This document shows positions 18,204-27,345 of a stretch of 64,000 nt of DNA, piece after piece. Below the pieces are notes generated by a model. It made no database searches. It saw only the letters and a list, made by a program, of their open reading frames with translations, and was not told the origin of the DNA. How positions within the stretch are numbered: the first letter of the stretch is position 1; every line of letters begins with the position of its first letter. A program made the position numbers and the translations under genes. The stretch lies in assembly GCF_017313785.1 (NCBI RefSeq), contig NZ_JAFLNL010000003.1, forward strand, positions 186,001 through 250,000. Direction: 5' to 3'. The DNA comes from Flagellimonas aurea (GTDB lineage: Bacteria > Bacteroidota > Bacteroidia > Flavobacteriales > Flavobacteriaceae).

Positions 18204-19433
18204 ATGGAAAAATTATTGTCCCGATTTTTAGATTACGTGACCACTGATACCCAAAGTGACCCGTATTCGCAAACTACTCCAAGTACTGAAAAACAATGGG
18301 ACCTTGCCAAAAAATTGGTGATGGAACTGCACCAAATCGGTATGCAAGAGGTCTCCATTGACGAGAACGCCTACATTATGGCAACCCTGCCCAGCAATAT
18401 TGAAAAAAGGGTGCCGACTATTGGTTTTGTCTCACATTTTGATACCTCCCCGGATTTCTCGGGCAGAAATGTAAAACCTCAGATCATTGAAAATTATGAT
18501 GGAAAGGATATTGTACTGAACAAGTTGAACAACATTGTCCTATCTCCCGATTATTTTGAAGATTTAAAGGCTTACGAAGGACAAACCTTGATTACCACCG
18601 ATGGTACTACTCTCTTGGGCGCTGATGACAAAGCAGGTATTGCTGAAATTATCACGGCAATGGAATACCTGATTCAACATCCCGAGATCAAACATGGCAA
18701 AATTAGGATTGCATTCACTCCCGATGAAGAAATTGGACGCGGTGCACACAAATTTGATTTGGAAAAATTCGGCGCCGTATGGGCCTACACCATGGATGGC
18801 AGTCAGGTGGGCGAACTGGAATATGAAAACTTCAATGCCGCAAAGGCCAAAATTACCATAACGGGAAAAAGTGTGCATCCCGGATATGCAAAGAATAAAA
18901 TGGTAAACGCCATTGGGATTGCCAACGACTATTTAACCCATTTGCCTCCAAGTGAGGTTCCTGAGCACACTACTGGGCGGGAAGGCTTCTTCCATGTACA
19001 CAAAATCAAAGGGGAAATTGAAAAGGCAGAAATAGAACTTATCATCCGTGATCACGATGCAGTGCATTTTCAGGCAAGAAAAGACCTTTTGAACGACATC
19101 AAGGAAAAGCTCAACAAAAAATATGGGGATTATGTGAATCTTACCATTGAGGACCAGTACAAAAACATGCGGGAAAAGGTAGAACCAATGTATCATATTG
19201 TGGAGATCGCGGAAGAGGCGATGAAATCTCTCCAAATAGAACCAATTATCAAACCGATTCGTGGTGGAACAGATGGTTCTCAGCTCAGTTTTATGGGACT
19301 ACCCTGCCCCAATATTTTTGCAGGAGGACACAATTTTCATGGAAAATACGAGTACGTTCCTTTGGAAAGCATGCAAAAAGCAGTGATGGTTATCGTAAAA
19401 ATTTGCGAACTTACTGCAAGTCAAATCAGATAA
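18204..19433 (+). CDS. pepT: Peptidase T (tripeptide aminopeptidase)
   Basis: 409 residues, full length, M20 zinc metallopeptidase that removes the N-terminal residue of tripeptides. Zinc-site motifs: [12 protein letters not shown] near 78, LLGADDKAG near 140 (bridging Asp), PDEEIGRGA near 175 (general base and metal Glu), TMDGS near 197, and the C-terminal GGTDGSQLS and [11 protein letters not shown] near 355 and 378. Two bases separate its stop from the next gene's ATG. Confidence 0.95.
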   Translation: MEKLLSRFLDYVTTDTQSDPYSQTTPSTEKQWDLAKKLVMELHQIGMQEVSIDENAYIMATLPSNIEKRVPTIGFVSHFDTSPDFSGRNVKPQIIENYDGKDIVLNKLNNIVLSPDYFEDLKAYEGQTLITTDGTTLLGADDKAGIAEIITAMEYLIQHPEIKHGKIRIAFTPDEEIGRGAHKFDLEKFGAVWAYTMDGSQVGELEYENFNAAKAKITITGKSVHPGYAKNKMVNAIGIANDYLTHLPPSEVPEHTTGREGFFHVHKIKGEIEKAEIELIIRDHDAVHFQARKDLLNDIKEKLNKKYGDYVNLTIEDQYKNMREKVEPMYHIVEIAEEAMKSLQIEPIIKPIRGGTDGSQLSFMGLPCPNIFAGGHNFHGKYEYVPLESMQKAVMVIVKICELTASQIR

Positions 19434-19435
19434 CT

Positions 19436-20026
19436 ATGGATAGGGGCGAAAAACTGGAAGCATATTATACCAAGGCACATCCGTTTAGGGAAGGGATTAA
19501 CTTTTTGAGGGAAATTGCCCTGAAAACCGAGGCCGAGGAGCATTTTAAATGGAGTATTCCGGTATACACGCTGAACAACAAGAATGTCTTTGGTATTTGC
19601 AAGTTCAAAAACCACTTTGGGGTCTGGTTCTTTAACGGTGTATTTTTAAAGGATCCAAAAAAGGTTTTGGAGAATGCACAGGATGGCAAGACCAAGGGGA
19701 TGCGACATTGGAAGTTCCAGAGCTTGGATGAAGTGGACGAGAAAATAGTACTTGGCTATATGAAGGAGGCACTGGACAACCAGAAAAAAGGATTGGAAAT
19801 AAAAGCCGAGAAAACCAAAGAGGTAGAGGTTCCTGAATTGCTCCAATCCAAACTTGACAGTGATTCCGTTTTAAAATCCTCCTTTGAAAAATTTACGCCC
19901 TACAAACAAAAAGAGTTCTGCGAGTACATTGCCGAGGCCAAACAAGAGAAAACCAAATTGCGTAGGCTGGAAAAAATACTTCCCATGATTCAAGATGGTT
20001 TGGGGCTGAATGATGGGTATCGTTAA
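19436..20026 (+). CDS. YdeI/DUF1801-family protein
   Basis: 196 residues from ATG 19436. 'LREIALKTEAEEHFKWSIPVYTLNNKNVFGICKFKNHFGVWFFNGVFLKDP' is the DUF1801 (YdeI/OmpD-associated) domain. The helical C-terminus ends in the family's KQKEFCEYIAEAKQEKTKLRRLEKILPMI bacteriocin-protection-like region. Role unknown; some members are linked to peptide resistance. It starts 2 bases after pepT, so the two are probably co-translated. Confidence 0.8.
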   Translation: MDRGEKLEAYYTKAHPFREGINFLREIALKTEAEEHFKWSIPVYTLNNKNVFGICKFKNHFGVWFFNGVFLKDPKKVLENAQDGKTKGMRHWKFQSLDEVDEKIVLGYMKEALDNQKKGLEIKAEKTKEVEVPELLQSKLDSDSVLKSSFEKFTPYKQKEFCEYIAEAKQEKTKLRRLEKILPMIQDGLGLNDGYR

Positions 20027-20198
20027 GAGCAAACATTTCTTCATTACAGAAACAGGTTTTTCTTTTCATTAAAATCTTCAATTACCCGGCACACAAAAGA
20101 TTAAAACCCGAGCAGTTCCTTCTCCAAATTTCTGGACATCTATTGCTTTTTTCATTTTTTATTCTGATTTTTAGTCAGTTACACACTAACCTCAATTT

Positions 20199-21722
20199 AT
20201 GGAAACTCTAAAACCAGAGCATGTCTCTTTTTCCGCTCTAGGAAAATGGACCAGAATCTCACTGATTGTTGTATTTATTATTGGCATATTGATTCGAGTT
20301 GTGCAGTACTTGGGAGGTATATCGTATTGGATGGACGAATTGTTCAATGTTGTCAATCTGGAAAACATGTCGATGAGCGAACTCTTAACAACACAGCCCG
20401 AGTACAATCAAGTAGTGGCACCGGGTTATTATCTAGTGCAAAAGGGATTATTATTGCTCGTGGGCCAGTCCAGCGAGCTGTTATTGCGTTTGTACCAGGT
20501 AATATGCTCCATCACTGCACTGTTCCTGCTTTACAAAATAACCGCCCGATACCTTAAAGGCTTATACTTGGTAATAACAATGGCCCTAATTTGTACCGCT
20601 CTGGGTTCTTGGTTTTACGGCACCTCGGCAAAGCCCTATGCTGTAGAACTGATGTATATTGTTTTTATTACGCTTTCATTGCTTAGGATGCAGGAAGGCC
20701 CTTTAAAAAAGTGGCAATATTTGTTGGTCGGTTTAATCGGTGGATTTGGAACATTTTCTTCCCTAATCTGCACCGCATTTTTGGCGGGGGCCGTACCTTA
20801 TCTGTTTTGGACCGCATCCAAGGAAAACAAAAAGCTCAACCTAGTTTTAACAAGCAGTCTTTGGATTTTGGGAGGTGTGCTCACCGTTCTCTACACCTTA
20901 ATGGCGCTGGACCCTACTGTAAAGGATGCTATGGGCGACACTCATGCCTATGGTTTTCCTCCAAGCAGTATTGCCGAGTTCCCATTGTGGGTTTGGAGCA
21001 GCTTTTATGAAGTTATGTTCTACTTTTTGGCAATCACCTTTCCCATACCTTTTATCAACATTATTTCGACCTTGCTTTTGATATTGGGTCTATTGGGAAT
21101 TTATGCCTTGCTAAAAAAAGACTTAAAACGGGGCGTTTTGTTAGCGCTTTTTATTGCCATGAATTTTTCGTTGGCACTACTTTACATTCTTCCGTTGACC
21201 TCTAGGTACGGACCAGCCACCTTCTGGGTGTTCATTATTTTCGCCATGTACGGACTGGCCTTTCTAAGGGAAAAAGTCCCTTTTATAAAAAAATGGCTGG
21301 TCTACAGTATTGCCATTATTCTGGCTTTGCCCAGTTTTTTGATGGCAACCTTGGGTCTGCTCGGCCTTCCTAACGATTTTGACCCTACCGAAAAGCTTTT
21401 GGTAGAAATTAAAAAGGAACTTCAACCAGAACAACAAATTTTAGTGCATCCAAGGGCTTATCTACAAATTGACTATTATGCTCCGAAAAATGGTTTTGAT
21501 GATTACTATATTATGCATTCAGAAACCACCCCGGAAGAATTGACTGCCAAGCTGGACAACATGGATCTTGATGAAGCATGGTTTGTGGTCGCCAACATTT
21601 TGGAATATCCTTCCAAACTTACCGTGGAATCTTTTATGGAGGTATTTGACCAACAGGCTGAAGAAGTAAAGCGAATTGCCTTGACAGAGGATACTTTTGC
21701 TGTTTTGTATGATTTTAAATAA
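20199..21722 (+). CDS. GT-C family membrane glycosyltransferase (ArnT/PMT-like)
   Basis: 507 residues with about 10-12 membrane helices through residue 400 and a C-terminal periplasmic domain of about 110 residues. An acidic pair in the first external loop (YWMDELFN, near residue 47) is the catalytic-site signature of the GT-39/GT-83 group. SAKPYAVELMY near 145 is the second conserved block. It likely transfers a sugar from a lipid carrier on the outer face of the inner membrane. No partner glycosylation gene lies beside it. Confidence 0.75.
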   Translation: METLKPEHVSFSALGKWTRISLIVVFIIGILIRVVQYLGGISYWMDELFNVVNLENMSMSELLTTQPEYNQVVAPGYYLVQKGLLLLVGQSSELLLRLYQVICSITALFLLYKITARYLKGLYLVITMALICTALGSWFYGTSAKPYAVELMYIVFITLSLLRMQEGPLKKWQYLLVGLIGGFGTFSSLICTAFLAGAVPYLFWTASKENKKLNLVLTSSLWILGGVLTVLYTLMALDPTVKDAMGDTHAYGFPPSSIAEFPLWVWSSFYEVMFYFLAITFPIPFINIISTLLLILGLLGIYALLKKDLKRGVLLALFIAMNFSLALLYILPLTSRYGPATFWVFIIFAMYGLAFLREKVPFIKKWLVYSIAIILALPSFLMATLGLLGLPNDFDPTEKLLVEIKKELQPEQQILVHPRAYLQIDYYAPKNGFDDYYIMHSETTPEELTAKLDNMDLDEAWFVVANILEYPSKLTVESFMEVFDQQAEEVKRIALTEDTFAVLYDFK

Positions 21723-21834
21723 AGTCCATTGATTGGCAACCCCTGACCTCCCTATTGTAATCCAAAACATTCGTGAAACGATATTTAACTATTCATTCAC
21801 AGCTATTTACAGTCAAAATGCATTCTTTTGTTTT

Positions 21835-22933
21835 ATGACTAAATTTTCACTGACCCTTATTTTTATTGGCTGTCTTTTGTTTTCTGTCAAAAGTAAAGCC
21901 CAAGAAAACTACCTGAACTACCATTCCAAAGTACTTGAATGTGAACAGCTAATTGCTGAAGGAAAATACACTTCTGCAATTGATACATTTGATTCTCTAT
22001 TTAAACAGTTTGATTTCTCGTTTCTTAGAGACATCAAAGTTGCAACTGAACTCAGTGCATATCAAAATGATCATCAATCAGGATTACAGTTCACGAGACT
22101 GGGAATCAAAGCTGGTTGGACACTGAAGAGCATCAAAAAAAATGACAATTTACAGTCATTAAAAGAATCTTCGGAATGGTCAAAGCTTTTATCCGAATAT
22201 GATTCACTCCATAAAACCTATATAACAGGGCTAAACTTGCCACTAAAGGAACAAGTTCATGAAATGTTCAAAAAGGACCAGAAAAAAGCACTTGGGGCAT
22301 TGTTCAGAATTGGACAAAAAGCCAAACGGAGATATTCTGAAAAAAAATTTGCCCCTCATAGCGAGCAGCAGTTAGAACAACTGGAGCAAATTTTAAAAAA
22401 TTATGGTTATCCAGGTGAACGACTTATAGGGAATAATTTATGGGGCTCCGTGATTTTAAGTCATCATAATTCAATATCCGTAAATTACAATTCGAAAGAC
22501 ACCATCTACGCTTATTTAAGGCCAAAATTATTAAATGCACTGAAACAGGGTGAAATATCACCGTATGAATTAGCCCAAATAGAAGATTGGCGAACTGCAG
22601 CTTTAAATAATCATGAATCAACATCCTATGGATTTCTTGGAGTCATTCCGAATGATGCAGCTTTGGAAACAACAAATAACAATAGAAATGTTATCGGATT
22701 ACGGAGTATTTCCCTTAGGAATGATTTAATCGATGTTGAAAATAAAACTGGAATGAACCTACACCTACCCAAAGGGTGGCAGCATGGAAAAATAACAGTT
22801 GCCACAGACGCTGAACGGTAAGTCGAGTGGGGCAACTGAAACAGGGCATTGGTCAATCTCTAACGGATATTTGATCCTAAGAACACTAAATTCACTTACC
22901 GCCACCGAACTGGTTATCGATATCCTAGATTGA
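21835..22933 (+). pseudogene. Exported DUF6624-like protein, apparent frameshift near 3' end
   Basis: From ATG 21835 there is a signal peptide (MTKFSLTLIFIGCLLFSVKSKAQ) and a helical protein of 328 residues ending at 22821. The GYPGERLIGNNLWGSVILSHHN ... GEISPYELAQIEDW region resembles the DUF6624 family. In the +1 frame the reading continues from about 22817 to a stop at 22931-22933 with plausible protein sequence (GKSSGATETGHWSISNGYL...). One extra base near 22816 would explain this; repaired, the protein would have 365 residues. A sequencing error or a genuine short form remains possible. Confidence 0.55.
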
Positions 22934-22964
22934 AAATTGGTGAAACAATAATTAAATGGCAATT

Positions 22965-23893
22965 ATGCTGTATACTAAAAAAGTCCTCATAATATCTTTA
23001 ATCATTCTTTTAGCTTCGTGCAAAAGTGAACCAGAAGTTTATTTGAGCAATGTAATGGACATTATGAAGGATAACTCAATAAACACAAAAAATATTGATT
23101 GGAAGAGCCTAAAAAGCTCTACACTTAAAAAAGCAGAGGGAAAAGAAACTATTGAAGAAATTTATCCGATAATTGATGAGCTTATAGTAGAGCTCAATGA
23201 CAACCACAGCTTTTTCATAAGAAAACAACCTAAACTAAAAAGTATAGCAACTATTCAAACTATACCCGAAATTGAAGCAAAACTCTTTAACAAAAATGTA
23301 GCCTATTTAAAAGTCCCCGCTTTTAACCAAAGTGGCGATGCCGCCCTAGAATATGCATCCAATATTCAAAAAAAAATAAAAGCCTTGGATAGATCTGAAA
23401 CTAAAGGATGGGTAATTGACCTTTCCGAGAATTCCGGTGGAAACATGTGGCCAATGTATTTGGGACTTGCCCCTTTGATTGGAGAGGGAATTTCAGGTTA
23501 TTTTTTTGATTGGGAAAACAACAATTCGGAATGGGGCTTTAAAGAAAATGCAGTTTACAACGGAAGCAAGATTAAATTGAAACTTGAAAATCATACGTTC
23601 TAAAAAAAGAAGCCTCCAAAATCGCAATAATTACAGGAAAAAGAACGGCAAGTTCTGGAGAAGCAATTGTTATTGCATTCAAAGGTCTTCCAACTGTTAA
23701 ATCATTCGGAGAAACTACTGCCGGATTATCTACTGGCAATGTAGTTTATGATTTAAGTGACGGCGCAAAACTTGTGCTTACAACATCTATTATGGCCGAC
23801 AGAAACAAAAAACTATATGGAAACCAAATAAGCCCAGATATAATATCTTATCGTCCAAAAATAGAAGCTGTCGAATGGATATTACAGAAATAG
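22965..23893 (+). pseudogene. S41-family peptidase lipoprotein, frameshifted
   Basis: The start at 22965 gives a lipoprotein signal (LIILLASC). The first frame stops at 23601-23603, in the middle of the protease domain just after VIDLSENSGGNMWPMYLGLAPL. The -1 frame then continues to 23893 and contains the missing half: KIAIITGKRTASSGEAIVIAF (the S41 catalytic-serine segment) and SFGETTAGLSTGN (second conserved block). A single lost base at TTCTAAAAAAA near 23600 (from TTCTTAAAAAAA) would account for it. No slippery heptamer was seen, so programmed frameshifting is unlikely. Confidence 0.75.
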
Positions 23894-23955
23894 CCCCCTC
23901 ACCTAACGGTAGATTAAATACAATTCCCAACCTCACCCCTAATTTTAATCAAAAA

Positions 23956-25305
23956 CTACCCTATCTTCGGGAACTTCCATCCATTATGGTACTGCTTGGA
24001 TATTAGAGCATCGGCTTCCGAATGGTTAAACTTATGGTTTTCCGCATCCCAGAATAAGCGTTCGCCTGTTTTGTAGGCAATATTCCCCATATGGCTCACC
24101 ACCGCGGCATCATAACCGATTTTAATCGGGGCCTTCAAGATTGATTTATCCCTCGACTTTACTGCTTCCAAAAAGTTTTGTGTATGCAATCCCAAACCTT
24201 GGCCAACGCCTTTTTGCAGTGGAACCGCTTCAATTTTAGGTCCTAAATCTTGACTCCAATGTGGCCGATCGTGTTCCGGGATTACCTCCCAACCACCACG
24301 ATCGAGTACCAAAGTCCCATTGTTGCCAATAAAGGCAACCCCGTGGTTTCGTCCGTAATTGCCGCCGTCAATTCCAGTGGCATGTTCCCACAAAAGGGAA
24401 AAGTCTCCAAAATCGTAAACAGTCTGCAACGTATCAGGTGTTTCGGCCGCATCGTTGGGGTAGGCAAACTTACCGCCCATGGCCATCACAGATTTGGGCG
24501 TAGACGCCTTCATTCCGAAAAGAGCGTAATCAATCAAATGAACGCCCCAATCCGTCATTAATCCTCCTGCATAGTCCCAAAACCATCTGAAATTAAAGTG
24601 GAACCTGTTTGGATTGAAGGGCCTGTTCTCCGCTGGTCCCAACCACATATCATAATCTACGCCAGCAGGTACAGGGCCATTGGGCTCCACGGGAACGGAT
24701 GACATCCACCCTTGGTACGCCCATGTTTTTACTAGCCTTATCTGTCCCAGCTTACCGGAATGCACATAATTAATTGCATCTACAAAATGGGGCTCGCTGC
24801 GTTGCCATTGGCCTATCTGCACCATTCTATCACTTGCATTTACCTTGGCCAACATGGCATCGCTCTCGGCCACGAAATTGGCTATGGGCTTTTCACAATA
24901 TACATCCTTACCAGCATCAATGGCATCGGTAAGTTGTAGGCAATGCCAGTGGTCCGGCGTTCCAATAATGGCGATATGAATATCCTTATCTTCTAACAGT
25001 TTTCGGTAATCGGAATACCATTTAGGCTTTTTGATTCCTCCTTTTTCCAGCTCGGCCGTTTTTTCTCGAAGCACATTTTCGTCCACATCGCAAAGGGCTA
25101 CAACTTCGACCTCGCTGTTCTGTAACATAGAACTCAAATCGGAAAAGCCCATTCCTTTACAACCAATAAGGCCAACCTGAATTTTATCATTTGGACTGAT
25201 GGTTTTTCTAATTGATGCCAGCAACTCTGTTGGCAATACCATTGATGCTCCCATGGCCGCAGCTCCCAAACTACTTTGCTTTACAAACTGTCTTCTGGTT
25301 CCCAT
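23956..25305 (-). CDS. Gfo/Idh/MocA-family oxidoreductase, Tat-exported
   Basis: 449 residues. The N-terminus TRRQFVKQSSLGAAAMGASMVLP is a twin-arginine signal, so it is exported folded. The Rossmann domain follows (KIQVGLIGCKGMGFSDL near 41; EVEVVALCDVDEN near 68). The family EKP motif is in DVYCEKPIANF near 133. The DWGVHLIDYALFGM segment near 255 carries the substrate-site His-Asp. NAD(P)-dependent oxidation or epimerisation of a sugar or derivative in the periplasm is expected; the substrate is unknown. It stands alone. Confidence 0.88.
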   Translation of the reverse strand: MGTRRQFVKQSSLGAAAMGASMVLPTELLASIRKTISPNDKIQVGLIGCKGMGFSDLSSMLQNSEVEVVALCDVDENVLREKTAELEKGGIKKPKWYSDYRKLLEDKDIHIAIIGTPDHWHCLQLTDAIDAGKDVYCEKPIANFVAESDAMLAKVNASDRMVQIGQWQRSEPHFVDAINYVHSGKLGQIRLVKTWAYQGWMSSVPVEPNGPVPAGVDYDMWLGPAENRPFNPNRFHFNFRWFWDYAGGLMTDWGVHLIDYALFGMKASTPKSVMAMGGKFAYPNDAAETPDTLQTVYDFGDFSLLWEHATGIDGGNYGRNHGVAFIGNNGTLVLDRGGWEVIPEHDRPHWSQDLGPKIEAVPLQKGVGQGLGLHTQNFLEAVKSRDKSILKAPIKIGYDAAVVSHMGNIAYKTGERLFWDAENHKFNHSEADALISKQYHNGWKFPKIG

Positions 25306-25332
25306 ATTTTTTCAAAATTTGGAATAAGATAC

Positions 25333-25372
25333 AAAAAAAACGTCCCTCGAAATGTAATTCCTAAGGGACGTT
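25333..25372 (-). terminator. Terminator of the nusB-DUF1573-yajC operon
   Basis: AACGTCCCT (25339-25347) pairs with AGGGACGTT (25364-25372). On the minus strand the hairpin is followed by a run of T. It lies 25 bases beyond the yajC stop. Confidence 0.8.
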
Positions 25373-25396
25373 CTTGATGTAATATACTGTTTTCGC

Positions 25397-25687
25397 TTAC
25401 TTCTTTTCGTCGGGAGTATTTAATTTTTTGCTCATTTCCATGGAAATGGCAGAGCGATCAAACTTTAAACGGCCAGCCATGGTCTCGATGACACAGGAAA
25501 AATCCTTGTCGTTCAATTCCACAATCTTACCGTGTAAACCACTCTTGGTAATAATCTTGTCTCCTTTTTTTAATTCGGAAGCGAATTTTTTCTCATCCTT
25601 CTGACGTTTGATCTGCGGGCGAATCATAAAAAAATATGCCACTGCAAAAATCAATATCAGTGGTAAAAACTGTTGTAAGTTTTCCAT
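25397..25687 (-). CDS. yajC: Preprotein translocase subunit YajC
   Basis: 96 residues. One membrane helix at 5-22 (FLPLILIFAVAYFFMI) followed by the conserved RPQIKRQKDEKKFASELKKGDKIITKSGLHGKI. It belongs to the SecDF-YajC accessory complex of the Sec translocon. Last gene of the run nusB, DUF1573, yajC, with only 14 bases after the DUF1573 stop. Confidence 0.95.
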   Translation of the reverse strand: MENLQQFLPLILIFAVAYFFMIRPQIKRQKDEKKFASELKKGDKIITKSGLHGKIVELNDKDFSCVIETMAGRLKFDRSAISMEMSKKLNTPDEKK

Positions 25688-25701
25688 TTAGGTCTTTTAA
25701 T

Positions 25702-26178
25702 TTATTTTACAGGACCAGCTGGTGTGGCTTCTGGTGCTTGTACAAATGCTTTGATTCTTACGATTTCAGAACCTTTGGCGGTGTTTGCTGTTACCGTAAT
25801 GGTTTTGGTCACCTGGTTTTGACCAGAACCGTTGAATTTCACCAACAATTCTCCTTTTTCACCTGGAGCGATAGGCTCTTTTGGAGGGTTTGGCACTGTA
25901 CAACCACAGCTACTTTTAGCATCTGTAATGATCAATGGAGCATTACCTGTGTTGGTAAAGGTAAATACGGTTTCTTGAGGTGTTCCTCTTTGGATGGTAC
26001 CGAAATCGTGCTCGGTTTTCTCAAAGGTCATTACAGGAACTTTTTTATCGGCCTCATCTCTGCTTACAGCACTTTCAACATTGTCAGCAACTATCTTTTG
26101 CGATGCTTTGTCCTTGCATGATACACTGGTTAGGGCAACCACTGCTATCAAACTAAAAATTGTTGTTATTCTTTTCAT
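25702..26178 (-). CDS. DUF1573-domain lipoprotein
   Basis: 158 residues from ATG 26178; an upstream in-frame start at 26199 would spoil the lipoprotein signal. The signal is MKRITTIFSLIAVVALTSVSC, with C21 as the lipid site. The mature part contains the DUF1573 immunoglobulin-like domain: EHDFGTIQRGTPQETVFTFTNTGNAPLIITDAKSSCGCTVP, with a conserved Cys-Gly-Cys. Function unknown; the domain is ASPM/SPD2/Hydin-like. Middle gene of the nusB-yajC operon, an arrangement typical of Flavobacteriaceae. Confidence 0.9.
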   Translation of the reverse strand: MKRITTIFSLIAVVALTSVSCKDKASQKIVADNVESAVSRDEADKKVPVMTFEKTEHDFGTIQRGTPQETVFTFTNTGNAPLIITDAKSSCGCTVPNPPKEPIAPGEKGELLVKFNGSGQNQVTKTITVTANTAKGSEIVRIKAFVQAPEATPAGPVK

Positions 26179-26216
26179 GATTAAAATTTGTTTTCCCAAA
26201 ATTAAGGAATTATTGT

Positions 26217-27164
26217 TTATTGTAGACCCCTACCTATTTTTTGCAGCCTTCCATCCGATTTGTACTCTTTTGCCAACTTATCCAACACCCCATTTATAAA
26301 TATGCTACTCTTGGGTGTAGAATACTCTTTGGCAATCTCCAAATACTCGTTCAGGGTCACTTTTTCTGGAATGGACGGAAAGTTAAGTAACTCGCATATT
26401 GCCATTTTAAGGATAATGGAGTCGATCTCCGCAATACGGTCGTTGTCCCAATTCGGGGTTTTTCCCTCAATCTCCTTCTCCCATTTACCATCGTTAAGAA
26501 GTGTCTTGGTCAAAAGGTCGTTGGCAAAGTCCATATCCTGCTGATCCTTGAGCAATGCAGGCAAAAAGAAACGATCTCCAGAATCTGGCTTGGCCTTTTT
26601 AAGCCGTTTTACCAAAAAAGTATTTACAATGGGGAAATCATCTACCCAAGTAAGCTTATCGTCCTCAAAGTAATCGTATATTTTTTCGTTGGGAGCTATA
26701 ATCTCTTTGAACAATTGTAGCACCACATCACGGTCATCAGTATAATCATCGGCTCCGTTCAGCATATATTGCTTATATATTTCGCTGGCCATAATTTCTT
26801 TGTAGATGATTTTCACATATTCATCGTTCAGGTACCAATTGTCCAGTTTGCGCTTGGAGAGTTCATTCTTCAACGCCTCGTTGTTGACCAGTTGCAAAAG
26901 CAATCGGTTTTTTACAAATTTTTCTGGATTGGGATATTTATCCTCTTCGGTGGCCACATATTTTTTGGAAGCGTGGCTTACATGTTTTTCGGCCAAACGG
27001 TGCAGTTCTGCCAAAAGGCTTAAAATCAAAAGATATAGAACGTACATATTTTCTATACTCACTCTTAGGAACTTTTCCTGCTTTTGAAGCGAATCGTCCT
27101 TGGATTGCACCAATGCATAAATACATTGCATCACTTTTACCCTAATGTGCCTTCTGGTTAACAT
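26217..27164 (-). CDS. nusB: Transcription antitermination factor NusB (long Bacteroidota form)
   Basis: 315 residues, about twice the size of the E. coli protein. It starts MLTRRHIRVKVMQCIYAL, the RNA-binding start of the NusB fold. The core helices resume at the C-terminus: DRIAEIDSIILKMAICELLNFPSIPEKVTLNEYLEIAKEYSTPKSSIFINGVLDKL. The inserted middle (about residues 60-190) is specific to Bacteroidota. It binds boxA RNA with NusE in rRNA antitermination. First gene of the three-gene operon with DUF1573 and yajC. Confidence 0.93.
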   Translation of the reverse strand: MLTRRHIRVKVMQCIYALVQSKDDSLQKQEKFLRVSIENMYVLYLLILSLLAELHRLAEKHVSHASKKYVATEEDKYPNPEKFVKNRLLLQLVNNEALKNELSKRKLDNWYLNDEYVKIIYKEIMASEIYKQYMLNGADDYTDDRDVVLQLFKEIIAPNEKIYDYFEDDKLTWVDDFPIVNTFLVKRLKKAKPDSGDRFFLPALLKDQQDMDFANDLLTKTLLNDGKWEKEIEGKTPNWDNDRIAEIDSIILKMAICELLNFPSIPEKVTLNEYLEIAKEYSTPKSSIFINGVLDKLAKEYKSDGRLQKIGRGLQ

Positions 27165-27288
27165 GTTTAAAGAACTTTTAAAGTCATTATTTGGCTTTCA
27201 CACCGCAAAAGTAATCTTATATTTGATTCTTACCTACCAAAGTTACTTTCTTATCAGTTTTATAACATTTACTTTGTGAGGTATGGTA

Positions 27289-27296
27289 TATATTTG
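27289..27296 (+). promoter_or_regulatory. Candidate -7 box of the ABC exporter gene
   Basis: TATATTTG is an exact TAnnTTTG match 50 bases upstream of the gene at 27346. No -33 box at standard spacing was found. Confidence 0.4.
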
Positions 27297-27345
27297 CGGG
27301 ATTGTCTGCTTATATCGAAGCTAAAAAACCACCTTTCTCCCTCTT

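Noticed and set aside
23590..23615. Programmed -1 frameshift in the S41 peptidase gene
   Set aside because: No slippery X-XXY-YYZ heptamer precedes the stop; single-base loss in an A/T run is simpler.
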